Shown: positions 45,801 to 54,103 of the stretch, one piece after another | Numbering within the stretch: the first letter of the stretch is position 1 | Layout: every line of letters starts with the position of its first letter | NCBI GenBank assembly: GCA_949317995.1 | Contig: OX439042.1 | Span: 12,627,174-12,691,173, forward strand | Reading direction: 5' to 3' | DNA from: Acholoe squamosa | Taxonomy: Eukaryota > Annelida > Polychaeta > Phyllodocida > Polynoidae | Length of the DNA stretch: 64,000 bases | The notes under the pieces: model-generated | Told to the model about the DNA's origin: nothing | The model's database searches: none | Seen by the model: only the letters and a program-made list of their open reading frames with translations | Program-made: the position numbers and the translations under genes

Positions 45801-48129
45801 ATTCCCTTACATGTCCATCACTCTTGGTTCTTTAAGTAATCTTGAGATTTATTCCCATTCTGATGCCTATGCTTTAGGCAGCTATCCAGATGAAATGAGA
45901 TAAGGGTCCAACTTCTGCCCACCAAAACAGTTTTTATAAGTGCATATCTTGCTGTTACCAGATAAAGCAATGGTGCTGCTCATTAGTGAATACAGTAAAG
46001 GGGAATATAGCTTGTCTATTCTTCACCCTTCTTCCCCCTTTCCATTCATCCCACTGCACTTCTCTTCAAACTCTGTACTTCCTGATATGCCCTGTTCTAT
46101 ATTTCAGCCATCCAGATGACATTGATGTGTTTGCTGCCTCGGTCTGCGAGAGGAATGTGGCGGGCGGTATGGTTGGTCCCACCTTTGCGTGTATCCTTGG
46201 ACGTCAGTTCAGGAATCTCAAAGTTGGAGACCGTTTCTGGCACGAGAACAGGGACTCCAAGGTTGGCTTCACCCAAGGTTAGTTCATGTTATGCAAATCT
46301 AAGTCTACTTAAAGATCCCTGGTTCAGAGAATTGACACCTTCTAGCTGACTTGACCACGGAGGTAAAATTCCTGACTTAATACTGGTGGAGAACTCAATT
46401 GAAATTACAAGCTTCTTAATATTGGTGGAGAACCCTTTTATGGTGGAGAACCCAGATGAACATACCACTGACTATCAACAGACTGTCAGTCGAGAGGTAT
46501 CTGAGTAAATGAATCTGAACACAGTGTAAGTGGCACATTGAAAAGGTAAAATTTTCATCTGGTGAATTTCAGGCCGGTTTTTACATCCTAAATGCTTTAT
46601 ACTTCCAAAACAGGAGCCGTGCATTCTAGTGCCCCTTACATGATCTGCCCTAATACCACTTAAGTAAACAGACAAAATTCAAATATGATTTGTCGTTTCA
46701 GGCTTTTTCCTCATTTGTTGCCAGGCTGTCTCCCCCAAAGCCTACAGCATTGGGATAGACAGCTTGATTGCCAGAAGTGATGAAGTAACAGCCTTGATCA
46801 ACTGACCTTATTTGAACTCTATATATATAATTTATCTCATGTCTTGCAGGTAAAAGAGCCCTCAGAAATCACCTAAAATGTGTTAAAATATGATCTGTAT
46901 AATATTTCTTAAGTCTTTGGTTATCTAAAATGATTATTTCTATTCCTGTCAGAAACCAACACCATCTGTATGCTGCAGAGGTTTGTTTGTCCTTGACCTT
47001 ACACACTGAATACAACATGGCTACCCAGAGCAGATCCCAGACCTAGCTGTCTTGCATTGTCTCTGTAAATACCTGACTCCCAAGAGTTGAGGGGTTGGAG
47101 GCTATTTTGATGACGTCGCAATGGAGAATGGGGCTGTGGAGAATGGAATTCAGTTTCTCCACGTCCCTGTGAAGAATGGGGTTTTCCCATACAGTCCTAG
47201 GGTAAGACTCATTGTCAACATGAAATAAGCTTATGTCTTCCTTCTATTTCAGGTCAGCTGAAGGAGATCCGTAAGATGACGCTGTCCAAACTGGTGTGTA
47301 AGGCATCTGACCTCAGTCCTTCTGAGTCTATGGTACAGAAGTATGCCATGCTCCGCCCAATCAGCGAGGCATTCAAGGAACTGGGGTAAGTACTTTTCCC
47401 ATATGAATCATTGGTTCCACTGCTGCTATTCAGGCAATTTATAATATTGCAAAAGTATAGAAACATTCAGTCTAATTAGCAAAAGGTCGCCCGACCAACG
47501 GCACTGGAACAGTTGGTGCTTTATTCAGTGACATTGGACTCTTTTTGTTCAATTACTTAGGATCCTCAAATGCCTTAAGGTCTGCATCCACTGCCGATGG
47601 ATGGACCATCAATCTCCCTTCATCCGTTTTTTTTTCTGCATAGAAATAAATGATAGATAAAACGGATGAAACTGACGGATGGTCCATCTGTCGGCAGTGG
47701 ATGCAGCCCTTAATCTTTAATGGCTCCTTTTCAATAGGCTCTACACATTGGTTTTGAGAAGCTTTATATCATGATTTTTAAGGCTTACGCCAAATAAAAG
47801 CAAACAGATGTTGCTGATTTGCTGTGAATGATTGATAGTTACAGTATTGAGCTGTGATTCATATCTATAGTTATCTAGCTCAAAGGTGATCTAAACCTTG
47901 CAAACACATACACAGGAATTGATTTTAAATAAATCAGAGGTGCAACTTTACTGAAAGGAATAAATATAGCAATGTTTCTTATGTTAACATGATTTGTTTT
48001 CTTTCTCGCCGCAGAAAAAGGAATTATGCGGAGGTGTACAGCATGGTCAGTCTGTACCATGGTGAACAGAATGAACGCAGACCCTGCAACACTCTACCAG
48101 ACCTCGACCTGTCCGAGTGGAGACAATGA
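27760..48129 (+). CDS. Secreted chitin-binding heme peroxidase, 18 coding exons, 1002 aa
   Basis: This is the whole gene span; exons are listed separately and sum to 3009 nt with frame kept at all 17 junctions. Order: signal peptide (1-18); peritrophin-A/CBM14 domain (Cys 26,41,47,58,71,79); Pro/Arg linker; second CBM14 (Cys 158,170,176,186,199,210); Thr/Arg/Pro linker to about 264; Lys-rich segment; animal heme-peroxidase domain (about 380-1002). Active-site residues by analogy with myeloperoxidase: distal Gln473, Asp476 and His477; Ca-site Asp478 with Thr560, Tyr562, Asp564, Ser566; Arg627 and heme-ester Glu630; proximal His731; Asn818 in NIQRGRDHG. The family uses H2O2 to oxidise halides or tyrosines. 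The CBM14 pair should anchor it on chitin outside the cell, for example for matrix cross-linking or surface defence (inference). The Met that makes the third heme bond in myeloperoxidase is Asn631. Introns carry a 79-bp array and a foldback element. Confidence 0.93.
28782..29037. mobile_element. MITE, 256 bp, TAA duplication (family of 2159/12424)
   Basis: GGGAGAAGTCATTGCTTATC and the reverse-strand right end GGAAGTGGTCATTATTTATT are inverted, and both continue into AACAGGGGG. TAA flanks both ends (28779-28781 and 29038-29040). It sits in the first coding intron of the peroxidase. Confidence 0.75.
29228..29644 (+). CDS. Peroxidase coding exon 2: first CBM14 domain
   Basis: 417 nt, phase 1 to phase 1. 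It codes residues 16-154: six cysteines with spacing 14-5-10-12-7 and the aromatic YVSCW core of a peritrophin-A domain, then a Pro/Arg-rich linker (RPPLPPTRRPPAV). Confidence 0.9.
31584..31913 (+). CDS. Peroxidase coding exon 3: second CBM14 domain
   Basis: 330 nt, phase 1 to phase 1. It codes residues 155-264: a second six-cysteine domain (spacing 11-5-9-12-10, CSRYYIC core), then a linker rich in Thr, Arg, Pro and Ser with repeated TRSRPTST / THSRPAT words, likely O-glycosylated. Confidence 0.9.
32659..32763 (+). CDS. Peroxidase coding exon 4: Lys-rich helix
   Basis: 105 nt, phase 1 to 1. It codes an amphipathic Lys/Met-rich stretch (SIKMAKDKVKKAVKMEAM) between the linker and the catalytic domain, perhaps a propeptide-like or surface-contact segment. 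Confidence 0.85.
32941..33108. mobile_element. Mini-MITE, 168 bp, TTAA duplication
   Basis: GGGCTGATTCCACTAAGTCAG and the reverse of CGACGAAGTGGAACCATCCC are inverted ends. TTAA flanks both (32937-32940 and 33109-33112). A TTAA duplication is the habit of piggyBac-type elements. It lies in the intron before coding exon 5. Confidence 0.7.
33213..33327 (+). CDS. Peroxidase coding exon 5
   Basis: 115 nt, entering in phase 1 and leaving in phase 2. It codes AGQSAFSGVAGFLGSNK through VLKIIKDE, the pre-domain region. Confidence 0.85.
33973..34247 (+). CDS. Peroxidase coding exon 6: start of catalytic domain
   Basis: 275 nt. It contains YRTIDGSCNN and WGRSMTPFARFLDPDY, the standard opening of animal heme-peroxidase domains (conserved Cys391/Cys404 and the N-P-x-W-G type turn). 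Confidence 0.92.
34342..34646. mobile_element. CACTGCAAAAA...TTTTTACAGTG element with TAAACAC core
   Basis: The ends CACTGCAAAAAAGGTGTTTA and TAAACACTGTTTTTACAGTG are inverted. The body is made of GTGTTTAGGTGTTTA and TAAACACTTAAACAC words in both directions. A shorter sister copy is at 13318-13470. Confidence 0.65.
34990..36105. repeat. Dispersed element containing a 13-copy, 79-bp tandem array
   Basis: TTAACCTTTAAAGGCC at the left leads into GCATGATGCACGAATGCAGG and then about 13 tandem units of 79 bp (35064 to about 36088), each holding CCACCAGGGCTACACTCATA and GGGGTTGATACACTCCC. Units differ at only a few sites (CTGAAACTA versus CAGAAGGGA). The same segment is present once in the related copy at 39383-39553, so the array is an internal expansion of that repeat. 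It lies in the intron between peroxidase coding exons 6 and 7. Confidence 0.9.
37367..37555 (+). CDS. Peroxidase coding exon 7: distal heme pocket
   Basis: 189 nt, phase 1 to 1. It ends in TAGQFLDHDLTKT, which holds the distal Gln473, the heme-ester Asp476, the distal His477 and the calcium ligand Asp478. Confidence 0.93.
39189..39362 (+). CDS. Peroxidase coding exon 8
   Basis: 174 nt, phase 1 to 1. It codes a Cys-rich loop and CWPIEIPPGDPAFGS then CLMFVRTQ, the conserved C-x-P-I-x-I-P-x-x-D-P block of the family. Confidence 0.9.
39383..39553. mobile_element. Single-unit copy of the TTAACCC...GATGCA element
   Basis: TTAACCCTTCAAGGC at the left and GTGGCCCTTAGG at the right enclose one GGGGTTGATACACTCCC unit and inverted GCATTCATG / GGGCATGATGCA arms. 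It shows the ancestral form of the array at 34990-36105. Confidence 0.55.
39765..39935 (-). repeat. TTTCTTAAAATCGACA dispersed repeat (copy)
   Basis: Four TTCTTAAAATCGACA words are separated by GTGACATGG-like text. It is the reverse-strand version of the repeat at 24480-24700. Confidence 0.6.
40899..41000 (+). CDS. Peroxidase coding exon 9: calcium-binding loop
   Basis: 102 nt, phase 1 to 1. LTHYMDASMIYGS carries the calcium ligands Thr560, Tyr562 (backbone), Asp564 and Ser566 and the DASxxYGS motif of all animal heme peroxidases. Confidence 0.92.
41357..41473 (+). CDS. Peroxidase coding exon 10
   Basis: 117 nt, phase 1 to 1. It codes SRGMLRMSRNPDPHY to CRDINSTIRCFKA, the surface loop before the active-site arginine. 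Confidence 0.88.
41855..42109 (+). CDS. Peroxidase coding exon 11: catalytic Arg and heme Glu
   Basis: 255 nt, phase 1 to 1. GDDRVNENVPLT gives Arg627 and the heme-ester Glu630, with Asn631 in the place of the sulfonium-forming Met of myeloperoxidase. The usual REHN motif is RAHN here. NPQWGGERLYQETRRIVGA follows as expected. Confidence 0.93.
42494..42633 (+). CDS. Peroxidase coding exon 12: proximal histidine
   Basis: 140 nt, entering in phase 1 and leaving in phase 0. ANVFATAAFRFSHSMIPD contains the proximal heme ligand His731. Confidence 0.93.
43167..43332 (+). CDS. Peroxidase coding exon 13
   Basis: 166 nt, entering in phase 0 and leaving in phase 1. It codes VLRRPYEVYNN through GIMSQSAMHIDRHFS and HLFAENPPHGPG, the helical core behind the proximal side. 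Confidence 0.9.
43635..43688 (+). CDS. Peroxidase coding exon 14: NIQRGRDHG motif
   Basis: 54 nt, phase 1 to 1. TDLASINIQRGRDHGLP is the family hallmark and contains Asn818, which should hold the proximal His. Confidence 0.93.
43811..45477. mobile_element. Foldback-like element with two minisatellite arms
   Basis: The ends CCCAGCAAATTGTCGT and (reverse strand, right) CCCAGCAAATTGTCGT are identical inverted repeats. The left arm (about 43900-44440) is an array of roughly 105-bp units with GTGATCACTCACCTCGCTAG and CACCACGGATGGCGAGGAT. The right arm (about 44820-45400) is an array of 81-83-bp units with GGTGGTGATAAGTCGCCATT. The middle is unique sequence. It fills most of the intron between peroxidase coding exons 14 and 15. 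No transposase is seen. Confidence 0.75.
45598..45703 (+). CDS. Peroxidase coding exon 15
   Basis: 106 nt, phase 1 to 2. YNSWRKWCGLKVARTFDEL is the block that always follows the RDHGLP motif in this family. Confidence 0.92.
46108..46277 (+). CDS. Peroxidase coding exon 16
   Basis: 170 nt, phase 2 to 1. It codes DHPDDIDVFAASVCERN to GPTFACILGRQF and GDRFWHEN, conserved family blocks (D-x-D-x-F, GPT, GDRFW-E). Confidence 0.92.
47253..47385 (+). CDS. Peroxidase coding exon 17
   Basis: 133 nt, phase 1 to 2. GQLKEIRKMTLSKLVC is the usual last helix region of the heme-peroxidase fold. Confidence 0.9.
47579..47709. mobile_element. Mini-MITE, 131 bp, TTAA duplication (copy 2)
   Basis: GGTCTGCATCCACTGCCGAT and ATCTGTCGGCAGTGGATGC are inverted ends, with inner GATGGACCATC arms. 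TTAA flanks both sides (47575-47578 and 47710-47713). It lies in the last peroxidase intron; the sister copy is at 20882. Confidence 0.8.
48015..48129 (+). CDS. Peroxidase coding exon 18: C-terminus and stop
   Basis: 115 nt from phase 2 to TGA (48127-48129). It codes KRNYAEVYSMVSLYHG through RRPCNTLPDLDLSEWRQ. There is no membrane anchor, so the protein should be secreted. Confidence 0.92.
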
Positions 48130-48295
48130 ACAAATCAACACTAAATGTTAAATGTTGTGTCCAACTTTGTCCATTTATTTCATTCTGCCCCTTGTCAAAC
48201 TGTTGCTGGTACCTTGCACGTATTGAGGACATATACCTGCAGGCCGTGTCTGATGACATTTTCCCCCATATTTTTGGGAAATAGTTCACTTGAAC

Positions 48296-48712
48296 TGCAC
48301 TCCCGGGGGGGCACTTCATATGTGTTGGTACCACATATGTGCGGCTGGCAAGGTCACTTTTTGGCCAAAATCTCCCTAACAAGGGTCCTATTTTAAAGAA
48401 AAATCTCCCTAACAAGGGTCTACTTTTAAGAAAATCTCCCTAACAAGGGTCTACTTTTGGGCAAAAAGCCCGCGGATCAGGCAAAGTTTGCTGTTTTTTC
48501 AACTACTAGACATTTTTGAGTCAATTTTCAAAATGTGATTTCATTGATCAGATTTTCCTTCCAAAACATGGAGTTTTTGGCTGAAAATTCCCTAACAAGG
48601 GTGGACTTTCGAGGGTAAAATCTCCCTAACAAGGGTAAGAGCTGTCAGAGGCCCAGCCGCACACCCCCGTCAAAATAAATTCAAGTGCCCCCCCCCCCCA
48701 GGACTGCACTAG
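48296..48712. mobile_element. Inverted-repeat element with CTCCCTAACAAGGGT repeats
   Basis: The ends (GCACTCCCGGGGGGGCACTT and, inverted, AAGTGCCCCCC...AGGACTGC) pair, with an inner GTGCGGCTGGC / GCCAGC-type pair. Between them CTCCCTAACAAGGGT recurs five times. It lies in or just past the peroxidase 3' UTR. Confidence 0.6.
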
Positions 48713-49170
48713 ATGGGAGTTTTAGATCTCCAATCACAGTTTATATTCCAAACGTCTGTACTGGAGAGACAGTTACAACATTGGGGTGAAGGGGTGCCCT
48801 CTTGTGAGTGAGTGTGTAAACAGCGGATGATTGACTGGTAACTTTTTAGGCATGGCCTGCCTATATCATGTCCCCAGTATGCGGACAGGTTGCCAACGAA
48901 TGCAAAACTATCTCTCCTTGTGTTATTCCTATAGGCCCTACGTTAATTTTGAGTCAATTATATCCCAATCTGTATATGGAAAAAGTAATGGGATCGTATT
49001 TTGAGTCTAAAATCGAAAAGTATAAAAATCAGACATAGACCAGTAGGCCTATGCAATATTCCTTAGAGAGCATAAAATAGTTGTCTTTCAGAAGTCGCCT
49101 TTTTTCTAAAGGGTATTGAAATTTGAACAGAAAACAGCACACAACTGTTGTTAACTGACTTTGTCAGGTA

Positions 49171-49176
49171 AATAAA
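49171..49176 (+). terminator. Possible poly(A) signal of the peroxidase
   Basis: AATAAA lies 1.04 kb past the stop. Another AATAAA lies inside the repeat near 48674. Which is used cannot be told. Confidence 0.35.
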
Positions 49177-49199
49177 AGTTTAGACATTCTGATATGGAT

Positions 49200-52100
49200 G
49201 GGTAAAGTGGGACACAAGTATTGTCCATATGCAGCTCAAAAACAGACCTTGCCATGGCCATTGTACAATTATTTTGTTAAAGCTTTCAGAGTAAATCTTT
49301 ATGATTGGGCACATAGTGTGTTCATATAATATCAGTACGCTCACTGTGTGAGATTTTGAATCTATCCGATTCTATTATGTCGGGATAGATTCAAATAATA
49401 TTACTCCCAATCGCCACCTTATTGCAAGAAGGTTGTAACCGACATTTTGGCAAAAATGAGCTTTCTTCTGTTCTGACATGTATTAACCCTCATCTACCTA
49501 CTATAGAAGTAATGAAGCTCTGTCTAGGATATGTGTGCCTGCAGGCTCCATTGTAATATTGCTGTATCCTCTTGGTGCTATATATAGTAACACATCTTTA
49601 GCCTCTCCTGCAAATGTTGAAAAATGCAGTTATACCCTTCTTCCCGACAGAATAATGTAATATCAACGTGCTACTTTAATGTGATGTTACAAAGAAATAA
49701 TATTGGAAATAACTGCCCAATCCTTTTTTGAGTACTCAATAATTCTAAAATATTGATTGATCTTTCGCTCTTAATGTGGTATGCATAAGAAAATGTAGAA
49801 AAAAAGTAGGATGGGTGCATCAAGCCATAAATCAAGTCTCGATACCTTTGTTTCAAATATTCCTGAATCAGTCTGTAAGCTGAATCAGAGATACATACAA
49901 AGGTCATCTTCAGATTTGTTCAGTTATCTGGTAAGTAAGGGAGACAACTGATTTATTCAAGACCAAAATAAAGAGAGCTGACTGTGTCGGAGTGCACGCA
50001 TGGTGCATAAATGTAGTCTGGGTAGACAGGGCTTCTTTCATGAAACTAAATATATATGCAGTAAACTCTTTATGGTATGGTCCGGGGTAACTTATAAACA
50101 TAGATGCCACTATCTGAACAAAAAAATGGGAATCTATAATTTTGGTGAGCTTTTCCCATGAAAATGACATAATTTAATACAAAAGTCTCTCGGTAAAAAT
50201 CAGGAATTCCTGGTGATCAAAGAAAGGTGGGTTCGCTGTGAATAATTGCAGCTTGATTCTATGCTGCAAGACATGGTTGGTGATGTGTATAATTTTGTGA
50301 AAGATTGACAATCGATGGCACAAAACCATTATAAACAATGAAAAAGCTGAAAACATAGTTCCACTGATATGTAGCCTACCACTCATTATGCCAAAGATTT
50401 ACTGGGAACAGGCGCAGAAAGATGGAGCTTAAGTAACTTCTTCACCAGGGATAGGCGTCTAAGTTGTTTATTGGCTTATTTTGGAACTTAAATATGTTCA
50501 AAAGAAGAGACTGCTCTCCCTCCTAAAAATCAAACTCCCTGGTCACTGTTTCAGTAGTGTATGCTTAATCCAGAATAAAACTGAATTGGATTGTTCTTCT
50601 TGGTGTGAATGTTGAAATCCTACATAATATATCTACTGCACTGGACAAATAGGGTCAACAATGTGAGCAACAAAAGGTAAATGAGGTAAAACAAGTCTAA
50701 TCTAACTTTTCAGACCTACCATAGACTCTTCATATCGACAACTTCTCTGCCTATGTTGTATTACAGGTAGGGTCATTTGCCTGGGCTATTGAAGGTTAAG
50801 ATGAAGAGTTTGCAGCAGAGCTGACAGGTTAAATTTGAGAAGTTGAACTCCTTCATTCTATACTCTTCAATTAGAAGGCCATACTGACTAGATTTTCTTC
50901 ATGCATGAAAAAAAAGAAGAATTTACTGGGTCTATATAGTGACTATTTACGTAATACTATTCAGCCATTTATAGTTGGTATTAACTAGGAACTTTCAAAT
51001 GGGAATTAAGTCCTGTGTTAACTGAATATATCACTGTGTTCACTCATATATTCCTCCTCCCCACAGAAAAAGGTAATTCTCTCAATAGATTATTATACAC
51101 CTAAGATATATCTTATCTACAGGATTTTATGCCCCTCGATAGGTCTACACAATGAAAAGAATAATAACCATACAAAAATGAAAAGCCTTTACTGGGAAAT
51201 CTCATGTTTATCTATTGTGCAGCTCAAGCGAAATCCTGGTGGGTAATGCCTCTGGTCCTTGTGTATGGCCTTTTCGTTATAAAGCCACAGTCAAACTACT
51301 AGTAAACGTTTGTAAGAACAGTAGCCTATGCATTATATGGGCAAATGAGGTTACCATGTCAGCCAGCAACAGCTACCTCCCATCATGAAACATGAAAGAA
51401 GTGGGGGGAAAGAAGAACTAGTACAATTGGAACAGTGATGTTTTTTGCACTTGACCCATGTTCAAGCTTCCCTAGACATCACTTTGTGCATCTTGCCAAT
51501 CCTTTTGGGGGTTCATCAATCATGTTAGTTGGGTAGTAGGGCTGTTTAAAAACCTAGCAGGGACATCTAATGAGTACAACCTCAAGTTAGGGTACAGCTT
51601 GGCCATATTAGGCTTACCATATGCTGCCAACCTGATACCAGGTGTCACTACCTCACTCGTAGTAACCCCTGGTCGTCTGCACCATGTATTGCGGGATAGA
51701 GCCTGTACAGGCTAATGAGATGCAGTATCATTGGGCTAGGTGTGATGGGGTTTGTACTGCAGCCAATAAAGTAGAGCCAAGCTATTTAATGGAATCTTTG
51801 TTTAAGCTATGCTGGTACCATGCTTATCAGAAATGTGTCAAATTTCTTTTCAGCAAGTTGATTCAACATTCAGTAGAGGGCAATAATGTGTATTTCCCAA
51901 AGGTAGACTGTTTGGTCTTTGAATGATTAGTCATTATTTTGGAATTTCGGAATCAGACTTTCACTTTTCCCCTCAGACTTCAACTGGACGTAATAGGGTA
52001 GTGGTTAGAGCATTTGACTCACAATGAGGGGACCCTGAGTTCAAATCCCCAAGGCTGTCATATACCACAGTACAGAAGGCATTTGGTGTTTTATCAAAGT

Positions 52101-53600
52101 GCTGAAGCTTGTTTATAGCCACACTATTAAAAAAGTGAGATTGACCAGGACAGGAACTCATAGCCTTCAGATTACAAGTCACACATCTTGCCAATAGGAC
52201 ATGAAGGCTGCTTCTCTTGTAGGCATATCAAAGTTAATACTTAAAGCCATATACAGCAGTGCCTGTCATGCTGCACCTCCCTCTGGTGTCTACATCTATC
52301 AACAGGCACTACTTTAGGACCACTTCCCATCAGACATAGGGCAGAAGACCAGAGTCTAGGACGCTGGTACTGAACTCTGGGCCTTGTTGTTAAAGCATTG
52401 CTTCCTGGAAGATGGCACACATTGAATATGTATCCAAAACAAGTGGTATGAGTTTTCCAAGTGTCTGATCAAGACACCACACAATGTACCATGGAAGTGT
52501 TCACAAAGAAAAGAAAAACTAAATCTTGCAGACATTTCACATTTATTGACAGATCTTTAAATTCAGCTTGAAAACAGTAAGCTTCTTGCCTTGTTTACAT
52601 ACCCGTTGATAATTGTTATAATACCTGTGTGATTTCAGCGCAATCTAATTACATATATACACATAGGCATATACAATGTATACAGACAATCAGCTTTATG
52701 ATGCAACCTAAACAATTGGAATGAATTTCTTTGAGTTTTTTTTCTATCAAAAGTTAAATTCCAAAAAGAGAATCAAAATAGAACAACTGTGTGACAGGCT
52801 AAATGGAGCTCACTTAGAAATTTACCTCTTTTCTTGTTTGTCTTTTGTTGGCTCTCTGATGAATAGAAATAAGTCCCCTTTTGGCTTTTATATAAATAAC
52901 CAAGCAAAGAAGGGTAGATCAGACTTACCTAGGCAGGAATTATTTTTGCCAAAAGAAAAGTAATATTGATACAACACCACTGGGTTATTCAGATTATGTA
53001 GTGTATGGACTAGACTTAGTATTCGACCTATGTCCTTAGCGACTAAACGAGTCTGAATTTGGCAGATGGCTGTACATTCCTACTTCTATTACAAGATTTA
53101 AGCTTAACCCAGGTGGCTCTACAGGAGATCAGCTTTTAGAGGAGATTGACTTTTGGTAAAATGCAAACGCATTCACTATCAGCTTACTGCGCTTTTAATA
53201 GGAATGCTTTTCATTCACAATATTGCACTCTATATAGTAACACTATTGTTACAGGCACCAAAATGACAGAAGATGTTGAACAATTATTAGCCAAAGAGTT
53301 ATGGCACGTTTTTAATGACAATATTCTAATACAATTCTATTTTCACTAGCCTCACAATTAAGCACTTTGTTGGCCAAATTTGTTCCAGTGGTTTAGTCTA
53401 ATGTTTGATATATCTGATGAAAAAAAGACTTACAATAATTTAATGGAATGAACTCTTTAAATAACATTTTATGAATGTAATCGAAGATGCACAGTTACAC
53501 ACAAATATAAATTATTCACTGTTTCTTTGTAGGGTGCTACCTTTGTGACAATATAACATCAACTCAATAAAAGAAACATGACCAGAAGCCTGAGACCATC
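49200..53600. other. Intergenic stretch between convergent genes
   Basis: No recognised gene. Minus-strand open frames at 49671-49907, 49910-50170 and 50174-50386 lie end to end and are rich in Phe, Ile and Leu, but show no family motif. The frames at 51684 and 52721 are likewise unrecognised. A small hairpin GAATCTATCCGA...GGGATAGATTC lies near 49358-49395. A SINE is listed separately. Confidence 0.45.
51990..52200 (+). mobile_element. tRNA-derived SINE, older copy
   Basis: The A box TAGTGGTTAGAG (51999-52010) and B box GAGTTCAAATCC (52037-52048) have the spacing of a tRNA promoter. The following body is not tRNA-like. Target duplications were not identified, so the ends are approximate. 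Confidence 0.65.
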
Positions 53601-53636
53601 TTATATAAGCCCATTTGGGGCAAGTTTTAGATCAGG

Positions 53637-53642
53637 TTTATT
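53637..53642 (-). terminator. Poly(A) signal of the UCHL3-type gene
   Basis: TTTATT on the plus strand reads AATAAA on the minus strand, about 380 bp past the stop codon at 54020. Confidence 0.5.
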
Positions 53643-54019
53643 TTCATCTAGACAAGAATGTAGACATGCCTGCCTCACAAACACTGTCAGTTAGCATGCA
53701 TTAGATGACCTGTTAACCAGCCTGCAAATCAACATTTCTGATTTTTCCTCAATACCCAGTTGTGGCTTACAGTTTTGCTTCTAGTGGCTGAGACTGAGTG
53801 GAAAATTTACATTTTGAGCACTTCAGTCAGGGAGTGAAGGGTGCTGGTGATGACAGCTTTTAAGTAAAACATGTCGAAAGAAAATCAGTTTTTCTCTGTT
53901 TGCAACAACGGCACATCAATCACACCTGACACTGTGGTAGCAGGGCTATGACAATCACAAAGTAGAGCGAGCGGGTGGAGCACCCGGGGGAGGCATGCAC
54001 GGCATGTCAAATTGCCTTC

Positions 54020-54103
54020 TCAGGCCTTCGACAGTGCCACCATGGTGAAGTTAAGGTTCTCTGGGTCCCGCTCCATGAACTTCTTAACAACCGCGCAGGC
54101 ATC
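54020..54103 (-). CDS. UCHL3: UCHL3 last coding exon
   Basis: 84 nt, phase 0 to TGA (54022-54020). It codes [18 protein letters not shown] and ends VALSKA, matching the C-terminal helix and strand of UCHL3. Confidence 0.93.
   Translation of the reverse strand, partial: DACAVVKKFMERDPENLNFTMVALSKA

Noticed and set aside
49671-50386. Three end-to-end minus-strand frames rich in hydrophobic residues, considered as a decayed membrane receptor
   Set aside because: AT-rich DNA gives Phe, Ile and Leu by default; no receptor motif, conserved Cys pair or consistent frame could be seen.
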